A stretch of 64,000 bases of DNA from Levilactobacillus bambusae (GTDB lineage Bacteria; Bacillota; Bacilli; Lactobacillales; Lactobacillaceae), in NCBI RefSeq assembly GCF_003124125.1, contig NZ_QCXQ01000006.1:117066-181065 (forward strand). The letters are read 5' to 3'. Shown here piece by piece: positions 1 to 8,295 of the stretch. A model generated the notes under the pieces. It had not been told where the DNA came from. It made no database searches and worked only from the letters and a program-made list of their open reading frames with translations. Within the stretch, counting starts at the first letter, position 1, and each line of letters opens with the position of its first letter. Made by a program: the position numbers and the translations under genes.

Positions 1-155
1 ACAAGATCGCCCAGCGGTTAGGCGGCTTTGAAGCCATTGGCCCGATCTTGCAGGGGTTAAATAAACCCGTTTCTGATCTTTCTCGGGGTGCCAATGAAGA
101 GGACGTTTACAAAGTATCTATCATTACGGCGGCTCAGGCACTGGCTAATCACTAA
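1..155 (+). CDS. pta: Phosphate acetyltransferase, C-terminal end only
   Basis: The frame entering at base 3 closes with TAA at 153-155 and encodes the last 50 residues of phosphate acetyltransferase, the cytoplasmic enzyme that interconverts acetyl-CoA and acetyl phosphate. The visible tail carries the family signature around QRLGGFEAIGPILQG and PVSDLSRGA, typical of the Pta C-terminal domain. The start and promoter are outside the window. Placement just before tsaE is common in lactobacilli. Identification rests on 50 residues only, but they are very conserved ones. Confidence 0.9.
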   Translation, partial: KIAQRLGGFEAIGPILQGLNKPVSDLSRGANEEDVYKVSIITAAQALANH

Positions 156-228
156 GATGAGCGACAGATGATAAAGTTAAGCGGCAGAACTTGTAGGTGA
201 AGAACCTGACTAAAGATCGGCCGCAACC

Positions 229-289
229 AAAGAGGGATAACGACCATGTCCGATCAAATTACAATCGAACCCGGTCGTTATCTCTCTTT
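229..289. repeat. 17-bp inverted repeat in the pta-tsaE gap
   Basis: Arms at 229-245 and 273-289 are complementary over 17 bp with a single G-T pair, and the 27-base loop holds a further 4-bp pair (251-254 with 264-267). No T-run follows the right arm, so it is not a standard intrinsic terminator, although it sits where a pta terminator would be expected. It could be a terminator variant, an RNA processing hairpin or an interspersed repeat. Confidence 0.6.
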
Positions 290-345
290 GCATAGTTTGA
301 ATGGTTTATGTTCCAGACGTTTTACAATAGAAAGTGGGAAAGCAT

Positions 346-822
346 ATGTGGACAGTAACAGTATCGAGTCCAGAGGCTACGCAGCAACTTGGTGAGGCCC
401 TGGCACAGGGATTAGTTGCGGGGGACGTCATCCTGTTAGATGGTGATTTAGGGGCCGGAAAAACGACCTTTACCAAGGGATTAGCACGGGGACTTCATAT
501 CAAACGCAATATCAAGAGCCCGACCTTTACCATTATCCGTGAATATCAGGAAGGCCGGCTCCCCCTTTACCACATGGATATTTACCGGTTAGATGATGGC
601 AGTGGGGCCGACCTAGGATTAGAAGAGTATTTTAACGGTGATGGCGTCAGCGTCGTAGAGTGGTCCAATTTTGTGGCGGATGAGATTCCCGATGACCACC
701 TAAAAATTATATTTAAACGGAATGATGAGGCGGGTGAGGCCACCCGCGAGTTATCGTTTATCCCACACGGGGACCACTATGAACAGTTAGTTCGAACGTT
801 GGAGGGCCAGCAAGATGAGTGA
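346..822 (+). CDS. tsaE: tRNA threonylcarbamoyladenosine biosynthesis ATPase TsaE
   Basis: TsaE is the P-loop ATPase that works with TsaB and TsaD to place t6A on adenosine 37 of ANN-decoding tRNAs. The Walker A motif GDLGAGKTT is at residues 33-41, SPTF at 58-61 and the conserved HMDIYRL at 76-82. I chose ATG at 346 (158 residues) over an in-frame GTG at 334 because GGGAAAG lies just before the ATG and a -10 box (TACAAT, 323-328) would put the transcript start at about 335. The stop overlaps the start of the next gene (ATGAGTGA), so the two are translationally coupled. Confidence 0.92.
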   Translation: MWTVTVSSPEATQQLGEALAQGLVAGDVILLDGDLGAGKTTFTKGLARGLHIKRNIKSPTFTIIREYQEGRLPLYHMDIYRLDDGSGADLGLEEYFNGDGVSVVEWSNFVADEIPDDHLKIIFKRNDEAGEATRELSFIPHGDHYEQLVRTLEGQQDE

Positions 823-1330
823 AGAAGTTGTTATCCGGGTTCCTCAACCCGATGAGGCGGGGCAAGTAATGGTGTTGTTAGCTGATTTACAACGGGAAAC
901 CACAACGTTTACCACTGACTTAGCTACCCACAGTCAACGAGAGGTCGCAGATCAATTAGCCCAAATTAACGAAAGTCCAACTCATCTGTTGTTGGTGGCT
1001 GAAATTGATCAGCGGTTAGTTGCGATTTTATCCGTTACCAAGGATCCCGATCATGAATCCTGGGGGGAGCTAGGGGTCGCCGTTAAACGTGATTTTTGGC
1101 ACCTAGGCCTTGGAACGGCAATGATCCAAACGGGTCAGGACTGGGTTGACCAAATGAGTCAGTTAGAGGGATTGGTGTTGACCGTTCAGGATCAAAACGA
1201 TCGGGCCAGTTCACTGTATGAGTACCTCGGATTTCAGTCAGTCAAAAATTCAACCCACGCCGTTACTAACGGACACGGTGACAGGGTTAGGGCACATGAG
1301 ATGAAGTGGCGGCCAGCTGAAGAAAGCTAG
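815..1330 (+). CDS. GNAT-family N-acetyltransferase
   Basis: A 171-residue GNAT acetyltransferase, transferring acetyl from acetyl-CoA to an amine that the sequence does not identify. The acetyl-CoA motif is near residues 90-108 (ELGVAV, then HLGLGTAM), followed by the usual DRASSLYEYLGF segment near 130-140. The ATG overlaps the tsaE stop and has GGAGG at about 801. Its position after tsaE recalls the RimI neighbours of t6A genes, but it resembles the general GNAT group more than RimI, so I leave the substrate open. Confidence 0.85.
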   Translation: MSEEVVIRVPQPDEAGQVMVLLADLQRETTTFTTDLATHSQREVADQLAQINESPTHLLLVAEIDQRLVAILSVTKDPDHESWGELGVAVKRDFWHLGLGTAMIQTGQDWVDQMSQLEGLVLTVQDQNDRASSLYEYLGFQSVKNSTHAVTNGHGDRVRAHEMKWRPAEES

Positions 1331-1365
1331 TAAAACCCTAGACCTGGGACGTTAGAAGGCAGACT

Positions 1366-1415
1366 AAATAAGCAGGGTGACCTATTTCCGTTGTAGGGGG
1401 TCACTCTGCTTATTT
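1366..1415. terminator. Bidirectional terminator between convergent genes
   Basis: Arms 1366-1382 and 1399-1415 pair over 17 bp (AAATAAGCAG core, one G-T pair). The A/T-rich outer ends provide a U-rich tract in both directions. It separates the tsaE operon (+) from the exonuclease gene (-). Confidence 0.8.
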
Positions 1416-1443
1416 GATTGGAATTTAAAAGTCACCGAGGGAG

Positions 1444-1980
1444 TTATCCCTGGATTCGAACAAACGGTTTTAACCGGTCGGCACCAAATTGATCCGCTTG
1501 GGTCAACAAGATATTGGCACAGGCCAGACTATCATCTAAGGCATTATGGTGGTGGTGAAGATCAATATTTAGCTGTTCGCAGACGGTATTGAGCTTATGA
1601 TTGGGAAACTCGGGATAGAATTTTTTGCTAGTTTTAACCGTATCCAGGGTAAGGTACTGGGGGGTTGGTAATTCATAATGCTCTAAGCAGGCCCGTAAGA
1701 CACTGTTGTCAAACGAAGCGTTATGGGCAATGACCAACTTGGATTTATCGTAAAATTCCTCGATGTGCCGCCAAACTTCTGGCCAGGTTGGCGCATCTGC
1801 GACGTCGCGCTCGTGGATCCCATGAATTTGGGTGTTACGCCAGAAAAACGGGGTATCCGGTTTGATCAGGGTATAAAATTCATCGGTGACCTGATTATTA
1901 CGCACAACGGTTAAGGCTAAAGAACAGGCACTGTATCGTTTGGCACTGGCTGTTTCAAAGTCCATGGCAACAAAATTCAC
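1444..1980 (-). CDS. DnaQ-like DEDDh 3'-5' exonuclease
   Basis: A stand-alone 178-residue proofreading-type exonuclease that would remove nucleotides from DNA or RNA 3' ends with two metal ions. All DEDDh motifs are present: DFET at 7-10, the HNASFD block near 99-104, and HHNALDD near 142-148 supplying the late His and Asp. The start is a GTG at 1980 preceded by a G-rich SD (AGGGGGCG). It lacks the C-terminal part that binds polymerase alpha, so it is not a canonical epsilon subunit. It lies downstream of exoA on the same strand, another DNA-processing nuclease. The precise substrate is unknown. Confidence 0.85.
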   Translation of the reverse strand: MNFVAMDFETASAKRYSACSLALTVVRNNQVTDEFYTLIKPDTPFFWRNTQIHGIHERDVADAPTWPEVWRHIEEFYDKSKLVIAHNASFDNSVLRACLEHYELPTPQYLTLDTVKTSKKFYPEFPNHKLNTVCEQLNIDLHHHHNALDDSLACANILLTQADQFGADRLKPFVRIQG

Positions 1981-2031
1981 GGTGACGCCCCCTAAATTAT
2001 TTTTAATGCCATATTCTATGTCAGATTAGCC

Positions 2032-2814
2032 CTAATTGTCAAGCGGCTTTACAAGCGACATCCCCTGAAGATCAAGTTCCACGGGGCAGTGATCGGAACC
2101 CATGACTGCCGGTAAAATGGCCGTCTTTGAAATGTTAGGGAGTAGACGCTCACTAGTGACAAAGTAGTCGATGCGCCAACCAGCGTTCGATTGACGGGCT
2201 CGGTACCGATAATCCCACCAAGAATAAGCGCCGCCTAAGTCTGGGTGCTGCGTTCTAAACGTATCGATGAACCCGTTTTGCAGGAGGGCGGAAAAGTTGT
2301 GACGTTCACCATCGGTAAAGCCAGCATCCCCCCGGTGGTGATCCGGGTGTTTCAGGTCAATATCCTGGTGGGCCACGTTTAAATCACCGCATAGAATAAC
2401 GGGCTTTTTGGTGTCCAAGTCATTGAGGTAGGCTTGAAAAGCGGTGTCCCAATCCATCCGAAAGGCCATTCGGGCTTCATTTGAGCCAGAATTTGGGGCG
2501 TAGCAAGTGATGAAATAAAAGTCGGGGTATTCTAACGTAATGGTTCGGCCTTCATGTTCTAGTTCGGGGGCATGAATACCAAGGTAAAGGTCTAATGGTT
2601 CCGCCTTAGTGAAAACGGCAGTTCCGGAATAACCCTTTCGCTCGGCGTCATTATAATATTGGTGGTACCCCGGTAGAGTTAGATCCAGCTGACCGGCCTG
2701 CAGCTTAGTCTCTTGAATCCCCATGATATCAGGATTTTGATCGGAAACAACCTCGTTAAATCCCTTTTTAACAATGGCGCGTAAACCGTTAACGTTCCAT
2801 GAAAGTAGCTTCAT
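2032..2814 (-). CDS. exoA: Exodeoxyribonuclease III / AP endonuclease
   Basis: A 260-residue class II AP endonuclease that incises abasic sites in base-excision repair and trims 3' blocked ends. The N-terminus SWNVNGLRA, the metal-binding Glu in IQETKL, DLNVAH and the terminal GSDHCPV motif are all intact, and length is normal. The ATG at 2814 follows AAGGAAG with good spacing. A TATACT -10 box on the minus strand lies at about 2850. The gap to the downstream exonuclease gene is about 50 bases, so co-transcription is possible. Confidence 0.95.
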   Translation of the reverse strand: MKLLSWNVNGLRAIVKKGFNEVVSDQNPDIMGIQETKLQAGQLDLTLPGYHQYYNDAERKGYSGTAVFTKAEPLDLYLGIHAPELEHEGRTITLEYPDFYFITCYAPNSGSNEARMAFRMDWDTAFQAYLNDLDTKKPVILCGDLNVAHQDIDLKHPDHHRGDAGFTDGERHNFSALLQNGFIDTFRTQHPDLGGAYSWWDYRYRARQSNAGWRIDYFVTSERLLPNISKTAILPAVMGSDHCPVELDLQGMSLVKPLDN

Positions 2815-2984
2815 GTCACCGCTTCCTTTCTTACTGGTTACGTTTAGTATAGCAGAATTGTCACGAAATGAATTCTAGCTGGGTTGAGCGTGTTGTATCC
2901 GCGCACTTAGTGTTAGAATAGTGTCTATAACAGTCACCGTGCGATTGCGCGGGACGAGTATTTCTGAAATGAAGGTAACGAGTT

Positions 2985-3884
2985 ATGTCAACGACCATTG
3001 AAAGTGCCTTTCCACAAATTAACATTTTAACCCATGAACCCTTATCAACTTACACGAATACTGAGACGGGGGGACCAGCTGATTTTTTGGCGTTCCCAAA
3101 GTCCGTGGCCGAAACCCGCGATTTAGTCGACTACGCCACCCAGCACCAACTACCGATTACCGTGATTGGAAATGCGAGCAATTTAATCGTGCGTGACGGT
3201 GGAATTCGGGGTCTCACGCTTATTCTGACCGACATGAACCAAGTTATGGCGGTGGGAGATTCGGTTACTGCGGAAGCGGGGGCGTCATTAATTGAAACCA
3301 CCAAGGTGGCTCAGCATCATGCGCTATCAGGATTAGAATTTGCGGCTGGAATCCCCGGAAGCATTGGTGGAGCCGTCTTTATGAATGCAGGCGCCTATGG
3401 GGGCGAAATGTCGTTTGTCATTGAGTCCGTTCAGGTTCTTACCCGTGAGGGGCAAATCGAAACGCGGGATAATCAAGCGTTAGCATTTGCTTACCGGCAT
3501 TCCTCCGTTCAGGACGATGGTGCGATTGTCCTTTCCGCTACTTTTCGGCTGAAAAAGGGCAATTCGGAAGCCATTCAGGCTCAAATGGACGACTTAAACG
3601 CTCAGCGAGCCGCTAAGCAGCCGCTGGACTTACCATCGTGTGGGAGCGTCTTTAAACGGCCGGTCGGCTATTTTGCGGGAAAACTCATCCATGATGCGGG
3701 ACTCCAAGGCTTTACCAGTGGCGGAGCCCAAGTTTCAACTAAGCATGCCGGGTTTATTGTCAACGTTGATCGGGCCACGGCAACGGATTATTTGAACGTC
3801 ATTAAGCACGTTCAAGAAACCGTTTATGCTAAGTTTCAGGTTCGCTTAGAGACCGAAGTCCGAATCATTGGGGCCGAGGCTTAG
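2985..3884 (+). CDS. murB: UDP-N-acetylenolpyruvoylglucosamine reductase
   Basis: MurB reduces UDP-GlcNAc-enolpyruvate to UDP-MurNAc with NADPH and FAD, an early cytosolic step of peptidoglycan synthesis. The FAD-binding segments [12 protein letters not shown] and [21 protein letters not shown]-type core are present (about residues 60-72 and 120-140), as are the catalytic Ser in SCGSVFKRP (about 220) and the C-terminal Glu in ETEVRIIG. At 299 residues it is the shorter type II form usual in Gram-positives. GAAGG precedes the ATG. It is flanked upstream by divergent exoA and downstream by a strong terminator, so it is monocistronic. Confidence 0.96.
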   Translation: MSTTIESAFPQINILTHEPLSTYTNTETGGPADFLAFPKSVAETRDLVDYATQHQLPITVIGNASNLIVRDGGIRGLTLILTDMNQVMAVGDSVTAEAGASLIETTKVAQHHALSGLEFAAGIPGSIGGAVFMNAGAYGGEMSFVIESVQVLTREGQIETRDNQALAFAYRHSSVQDDGAIVLSATFRLKKGNSEAIQAQMDDLNAQRAAKQPLDLPSCGSVFKRPVGYFAGKLIHDAGLQGFTSGGAQVSTKHAGFIVNVDRATATDYLNVIKHVQETVYAKFQVRLETEVRIIGAEA

Positions 3885-3910
3885 AGACACTTGATAGGGC
3901 ATTAAACTTA

Positions 3911-3966
3911 AAGGGGCAACCCGCTAAAGTCTGCAGTAGTTAGCTGGCTTTAGCGGGTTGCCCTTT
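3911..3966. terminator. Bidirectional terminator, murB / DUF1361
   Basis: An 18-bp stem (3911-3929 with 3948-3966) with GGGGCAACCCGC core serves convergent murB and the DUF1361 gene. Runs of T or A outside the arms give a U-tract on each strand. Confidence 0.85.
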
Positions 3967-3969
3967 CGT

Positions 3970-4647
3970 TTAATCAGTTATTTTGGTTTCGGATTGTTGG
4001 TTGGCCGTAATGAGCCAAACGACGCAGTATCCAACCAGTTGAACAACGGTCATCAAGAAGACGAAGTAGAGCATGGTTGGGGTCCACATTTTGAGGAGGG
4101 GTTGAATCACGAAGTTCGGGGTTAGCAGGAGGTAAATGGTATGCAGGCGTAAAAAGCGGCCAATGTAAATCCCTACGGAGGATAGCAAGGTCAGACCGCA
4201 AACGAAAATCAGCTGCAACCAAGTTTGACCGTGCCCAAGACGGTTGGCTAAACTGCGGGATACCGTGTGCAAACTCCAAAAACCTAGGAGGGAGCAAACT
4301 AATACGGAAATCATAATGAGTGTATAGTAAGTCCACATATGTGGATCCTGCCGCAAAAGCCCCGTTTGAGCAGCGTAGGGCTGAAGCAGCGTGAGATGAA
4401 AGAGATCCGTCAATAGGTAGGGGGAGTTGGGGTAAAAGAGCAGCCAGACGATAAAGACCGGCCAGTAAATAAAGGCGCGGGGGTGCTTAGACCCTAAGTG
4501 AAAGCTAATCAGGATGGGGATGGCTCCGAGCAGGGTGTTTAAAGCTAAAAAGCTAAAGGGATCCTTGGCGTAAAACCAAAGAAAACCAATCCAAACGAGG
4601 AAAAAGCCCCGAATAAGCCATTTTGTTAGTCGATTCAAATTCGCCAC
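3970..4647 (-). CDS. DUF1361 family membrane protein
   Basis: A hydrophobic protein with about six membrane segments and the DUF1361 hallmark PNSPYLLTDLFHL in the middle. Its function is unknown. An ATG 33 codons upstream gives a 258-residue frame, but the extra part is hydrophilic and unlike the family. I prefer GTG at 4647 (225 residues), which follows AAGGGAG; a TTG at 4638 is nearly as good. It is convergent with murB and divergent from the cdaA operon, so the 4648-4825 gap must hold promoters for both directions. Confidence 0.75.
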   Translation of the reverse strand: MANLNRLTKWLIRGFFLVWIGFLWFYAKDPFSFLALNTLLGAIPILISFHLGSKHPRAFIYWPVFIVWLLFYPNSPYLLTDLFHLTLLQPYAAQTGLLRQDPHMWTYYTLIMISVLVCSLLGFWSLHTVSRSLANRLGHGQTWLQLIFVCGLTLLSSVGIYIGRFLRLHTIYLLLTPNFVIQPLLKMWTPTMLYFVFLMTVVQLVGYCVVWLITANQQSETKITD

Positions 4648-4825
4648 GCTCCCTTCCCCATCAGTGTAACTCAAATTATGGCGATATTCATCGTAACAGA
4701 CTCGATAATCAAACGAAATACCAATGGTTGAATTTAAGAAATTCAACAGGTTTTGTGGGCCAAACGGGCTGGAAAAATGAGCAACGTGCTATAATTAATA
4801 TGACTACTGATTGGGAGGGAACGTG

Positions 4826-5689
4826 ATGAGCCAGTTTTTTGGAGAACTACTTACCTGGCAGCATCTGAGCAACCTATTAGATATCTGTCTAATTTGGTTT
4901 TTAATTTATGAATTAATCATGCTGTTGCAAGGCACGAAGGCAGTTCAGCTAATGCGTGGAATTATCGTAATTGTGATTTTACGGATTGCAAGCGGACTGC
5001 TAGGGTTGAACACCGTTTCGTGGTTAATGGATCAAATTATTACATGGGGTGTCATCGCAATTATTGTGATATTCCAACCTGAAATTCGGCGCGGTCTGGA
5101 GCACTTGGGCCGGGGTTCGTTGATTTCTCGAAATAATAATTCTAATGAAGCTGCAGAACGAATGATCAATGAAATTGATAAGGCCATTCAGTATATGTCT
5201 AAACGGCGAATTGGAGCGTTAATGACCATTCAGCAAGATACTGGTTTGGAAGATTACATTGAAACGGGAATCGATATTGATGCGGTCATTACCGGCGAAC
5301 TTCTCATTAACATTTTTATCCCTAACACCCCCCTGCATGATGGAGCAGTGATCATTAGGAATAATCGGATTGCGGTGGCCGCAGCCTATTTGCCGTTATC
5401 AGATAGCAAACTCATTCCGAAAGAACTTGGAACCCGTCACCGGGCCGCTGTAGGAATTTCGGAGGTCACGGATGCCCTCACAATTGTCATTTCGGAGGAA
5501 ACGGGTGAGGTTTCCATCACCAAGAATAACGAGTTGCTGCGGGGAATGACTCAGGATGATTACCTGAAATTCATGCGGCACGAACTCCTAAAGGATGATG
5601 AGACTGAGGATCACCACAACTTCTTCATCAGCTTATATGATCGATTATCGGACTGGTACGATCGTAAGGTCAAGGGAGGGAAGAACTAA
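4826..5689 (+). CDS. cdaA: Diadenylate cyclase CdaA
   Basis: Membrane-bound cyclase that condenses two ATP to c-di-AMP, the messenger controlling potassium and osmolyte uptake and wall integrity. About three N-terminal membrane helices (to residue 85) precede the DAC domain, with DGA at 172-174 and RHR at 204-206, both catalytic signatures. ATG at 4826 (287 residues) is placed correctly after GGAGGG; an upstream TTG would lie inside the SD. A TATAAT at 4790-4795 is a likely -10. It forms the standard cdaA-ybbR-glmM operon, tying c-di-AMP to cell-wall precursor supply. Confidence 0.96.
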   Translation: MSQFFGELLTWQHLSNLLDICLIWFLIYELIMLLQGTKAVQLMRGIIVIVILRIASGLLGLNTVSWLMDQIITWGVIAIIVIFQPEIRRGLEHLGRGSLISRNNNSNEAAERMINEIDKAIQYMSKRRIGALMTIQQDTGLEDYIETGIDIDAVITGELLINIFIPNTPLHDGAVIIRNNRIAVAAAYLPLSDSKLIPKELGTRHRAAVGISEVTDALTIVISEETGEVSITKNNELLRGMTQDDYLKFMRHELLKDDETEDHHNFFISLYDRLSDWYDRKVKGGKN

Positions 5690-6657
5690 TGAAAAAATTG
5701 ATGAATAGCCGGTGGGCCTATCGGTTAATTTCATTGGTCTTGGCCATCCTCCTGTTTTTCTACGTTAATTCAATGACTCCTAACCACTCCAATTCGTTAT
5801 CAGGGCGTCAGGATCGCATTGCGACGTTATCATCAACTAAAACTCAAACGGTAAGCGTTCCCCTCCAACTTAACGTGAACAACGATAAGTACTTTGTGAC
5901 GGGTTACCCGGAGTACGTCAAGGTCACGCTCAGCGGATCAAGTGCGTTAGTCACGGCTACGGCCAATACCCAGAATTTTAAAGTGTACGCGTCTCTAAGC
6001 GGGCTTGGAAAGGGGACCCACACCGTAACCTTGCATCAGGAAGGCTTAAACAGTGAACTACGGTCCACGATTTCCCCCTCGCAGATTAAGGTTAATATTC
6101 AACCGCGAAAAACGGTTAACTTTCCGGTGAAAGTTAAGTATAATCAAGGAAACATCGCTAGCGGATACAAGGCCGGAAAGGCGACCAGCGATGTAACCCA
6201 GGTTCAAGCTACGGGAGCTGCAGATCAAATTGCCCAAATCAAGCAGGTCGCAGCGGTCATTAGTTTGGGCCCAAACGTCAAAAAGACGCAGAATAAGCAG
6301 GCCATTATTGAGGCCCTAGATGCTCATGATAAAACGGTCAACGTCATTTTAACGCCGTCGACGACTACCGTTAATTTGCCCATTGCCTCAACAGGAGAAA
6401 GCAAAAGGGTGGGCTTAGATCTCCAGGCTAAAAACGGGGATTCGAAGGTGAAGTATGCCCTATCATCAACGACGTCCTCCGTTACCGCCTATGGCAGTTC
6501 ACAGCAGTTAGAGGCCTTAGACAAAGCCGAAGTTGACGTTGATGTGAGCGACGTGAAGGAAGAAACCACTAAAACGGTGACCATAAGTCCCAAGCAAAAT
6601 GACGTTAAGAGTTTTGATCCAACCAGTATTAAGGTGAAAATTACGCCCCAATCATAG
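5689..6657 (+). CDS. ybbR: YbbR-domain regulator of CdaA (CdaR)
   Basis: A 322-residue extracytoplasmic protein anchored by one N-terminal helix (about residues 10-27) and followed by tandem YbbR repeats. Known homologues (CdaR) bind CdaA at the membrane and tune c-di-AMP output. The ATG overlaps the cdaA stop by one base (TAATG) with GGAGGG upstream, so synthesis is coupled. The Lys/Thr/Val-rich beta repeats are recognisable by composition rather than by strict motifs. glmM follows 40 bases later, in the usual three-gene order. Confidence 0.92.
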   Translation: MKKLMNSRWAYRLISLVLAILLFFYVNSMTPNHSNSLSGRQDRIATLSSTKTQTVSVPLQLNVNNDKYFVTGYPEYVKVTLSGSSALVTATANTQNFKVYASLSGLGKGTHTVTLHQEGLNSELRSTISPSQIKVNIQPRKTVNFPVKVKYNQGNIASGYKAGKATSDVTQVQATGAADQIAQIKQVAAVISLGPNVKKTQNKQAIIEALDAHDKTVNVILTPSTTTVNLPIASTGESKRVGLDLQAKNGDSKVKYALSSTTSSVTAYGSSQQLEALDKAEVDVDVSDVKEETTKTVTISPKQNDVKSFDPTSIKVKITPQS

Positions 6658-6697
6658 TGGTGCGGCATAAAAAGTTTAGAAATGAGGAATTTTAATA

Positions 6698-8053
6698 ATG
6701 AAGTATTTTGGTACCGATGGCGTCCGAGGAGTTGCAAACGAAGGATTAACGCCCGAACTAGCGTTTAAAGTAGGCCGGATGGGCGGGTACGTACTGACTC
6801 AGCATGCGGCTGATCATACTAAACAACCCCAAGTCTTAGTCGCACGGGATACCCGGGTATCCGGACAAATGCTAGAAAGTGCGTTAATTGCCGGCTTGTT
6901 ATCCGTAGGAATTGAAGTCCTGCGGTTAGGAGTTATTACAACGCCTGCCGTTGCTTACCTCGTCCGGACACAGGGCGCCGCTGCCGGAGTCATGATTACG
7001 GCTTCCCATAACCCCGTGGAATACAACGGAATTAAATATTTTGGGGACGACGGCTATAAGCTTTCCGATGAAATGGAAGAGGAAATTGAAGCCTTATTGG
7101 ATGCTCCAGAAGATACGCTTCCCCGGCCTAGTTCAGCTGGCTTAGGAACCGTGGAAAACTACTCTGAGGGCAGCCAAAAGTACATCCAATTCCTCGAGCA
7201 AACCATTCCGGATGATCTCAGCGGCCTGCACATTGCCGTTGACTCGGCCAACGGGGCCACGAGTAACCTCGTTTCGCGGCTTTACGCGGACTTAAACGTC
7301 GATTTTGACACAATTGCCACGTCGCCAAACGGCTTGAATATTAACGATCAGGTGGGTTCCACCCATCCCGAAAACCTGCAGGCCTTTGTTAAGGAAACCG
7401 GCGCACAAATCGGGTTAGCCTTTGATGGGGATGGTGATCGTTGTATTGCCGTAGATGAAAACGGTGAAATTGTGGACGGTGATAAGATCATGTATATTTG
7501 CGGCAAGTACATGTCGAACCACGGCCGGCTTAAGAAGGACACCATTGTGACGACCGTCATGAGTAACTTGGGAATGTACAAGGCCATGGCAGAACATGGA
7601 ATGAACTCCGTTAAAACTAAGGTCGGCGACCGGTACGTGGTCGAAGAAATGCTTAAAAATGGCTATAACCTTGGTGGGGAACAATCAGGGCACATTGTCT
7701 TCTTAGACTTTAATACGACGGGTGACGGATTGTTAACCAGTTTGCAACTGCTAAATATTATGAAGGAAACGGGTAAGTCCTTGTCCGAACTTGCTTCTGA
7801 CGTAACGACTTACCCCCAAAAGTTAATTAACGTTAAGGTTCGGGATAAAAAGACGGCCTTAGAGGACGAAAAAATTAAACGGATGATTAAGACCGTTGAA
7901 GAAGAAATGAACGGTGACGGCCGGATCCTTGTCCGCCCATCCGGGACGGAACCCCTCATCCGGGTCATGACAGAGGCCCCAACCCTGGATGCCGCAACCG
8001 AATATGCTGAACGAGTAGCTAAGGTCGTTCAGTCAGTTGCTGGAATTCAATAA
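6698..8053 (+). CDS. glmM: Phosphoglucosamine mutase
   Basis: GlmM converts glucosamine-6-phosphate to glucosamine-1-phosphate on the way to UDP-GlcNAc. The 451-residue protein has the phosphoserine loop TASHNP (Ser103), the metal loop DGDGDR near 243-248 and the phosphate-binding RPSGTEP near the C-terminus. GAGGA precedes the ATG. It is the last gene of the cdaA operon and stops just before a strong terminator, so glmS downstream is transcribed separately. In other Firmicutes GlmM interacts with CdaA and lowers its activity, which fits this gene order. Confidence 0.97.
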   Translation: MKYFGTDGVRGVANEGLTPELAFKVGRMGGYVLTQHAADHTKQPQVLVARDTRVSGQMLESALIAGLLSVGIEVLRLGVITTPAVAYLVRTQGAAAGVMITASHNPVEYNGIKYFGDDGYKLSDEMEEEIEALLDAPEDTLPRPSSAGLGTVENYSEGSQKYIQFLEQTIPDDLSGLHIAVDSANGATSNLVSRLYADLNVDFDTIATSPNGLNINDQVGSTHPENLQAFVKETGAQIGLAFDGDGDRCIAVDENGEIVDGDKIMYICGKYMSNHGRLKKDTIVTTVMSNLGMYKAMAEHGMNSVKTKVGDRYVVEEMLKNGYNLGGEQSGHIVFLDFNTTGDGLLTSLQLLNIMKETGKSLSELASDVTTYPQKLINVKVRDKKTALEDEKIKRMIKTVEEEMNGDGRILVRPSGTEPLIRVMTEAPTLDAATEYAERVAKVVQSVAGIQ

Positions 8054-8060
8054 GCTAGAT

Positions 8061-8100
8061 GAAAGCGATGAAACCCCAATGGGATTTCATCGCTTTTTTA
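8061..8100 (+). terminator. Terminator after glmM
   Basis: A 15-bp stem (GAAAGCGATGAAACCC arm) with a 4-base loop is followed by TTTTTTA. It ends the cdaA-ybbR-glmM operon. Confidence 0.9.
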
Positions 8101-8148
8101 GTTGAATTTTCTGAAAACGAAAAATAGACCAATTGGAGTAAAAATAAA

Positions 8149-8177
8149 TTGACACCAGGGTAAAAAGGCAGTAAAGT
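8149..8177 (+). promoter_or_regulatory. glmS promoter
   Basis: TTGACA at 8149-8154, a 17-base spacer and TAAAGT at 8172-8177 make a good sigma-A promoter. The leader to the glmS ATG is about 110 bases and contains a NagR-like site. No glmS ribozyme core was recognised in this leader. Confidence 0.7.
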
Positions 8178-8212
8178 TTAGTTGTTAATGACTGATATCA
8201 AATCGATATTAA

Positions 8213-8223
8213 GTCTATACCAA
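8213..8223 (-). promoter_or_regulatory. NagR/DasR-type operator candidate before glmS
   Basis: Read on the minus strand this is TTGGTATAGAC, matching the core recognised by GntR/HutC-type amino-sugar regulators (NagR, DasR). It lies about 30 bases downstream of the predicted glmS start point, where a repressor would block elongation. A related sequence sits in the nagB promoter. The regulator gene is not in this window. Confidence 0.5.
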
Positions 8224-8295
8224 TTTAGAAAAATGAAAATAACAAAACCTAATCGGTCCGCTCATCGTCGGCCGGTGTGAAAAGAGGATAACTTT

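Noticed and set aside
1377-1592. 71-codon plus-strand frame after the terminator at 1366-1415
   Set aside because: Starts inside the terminator hairpin and overlaps the 3' end of the exonuclease gene; no SD.
8101-8295. Possible glmS ribozyme in the glmS leader
   Set aside because: The conserved ribozyme core and cleavage region are not recognisable. The leader is short and AT-rich, and a NagR-like operator explains regulation better.
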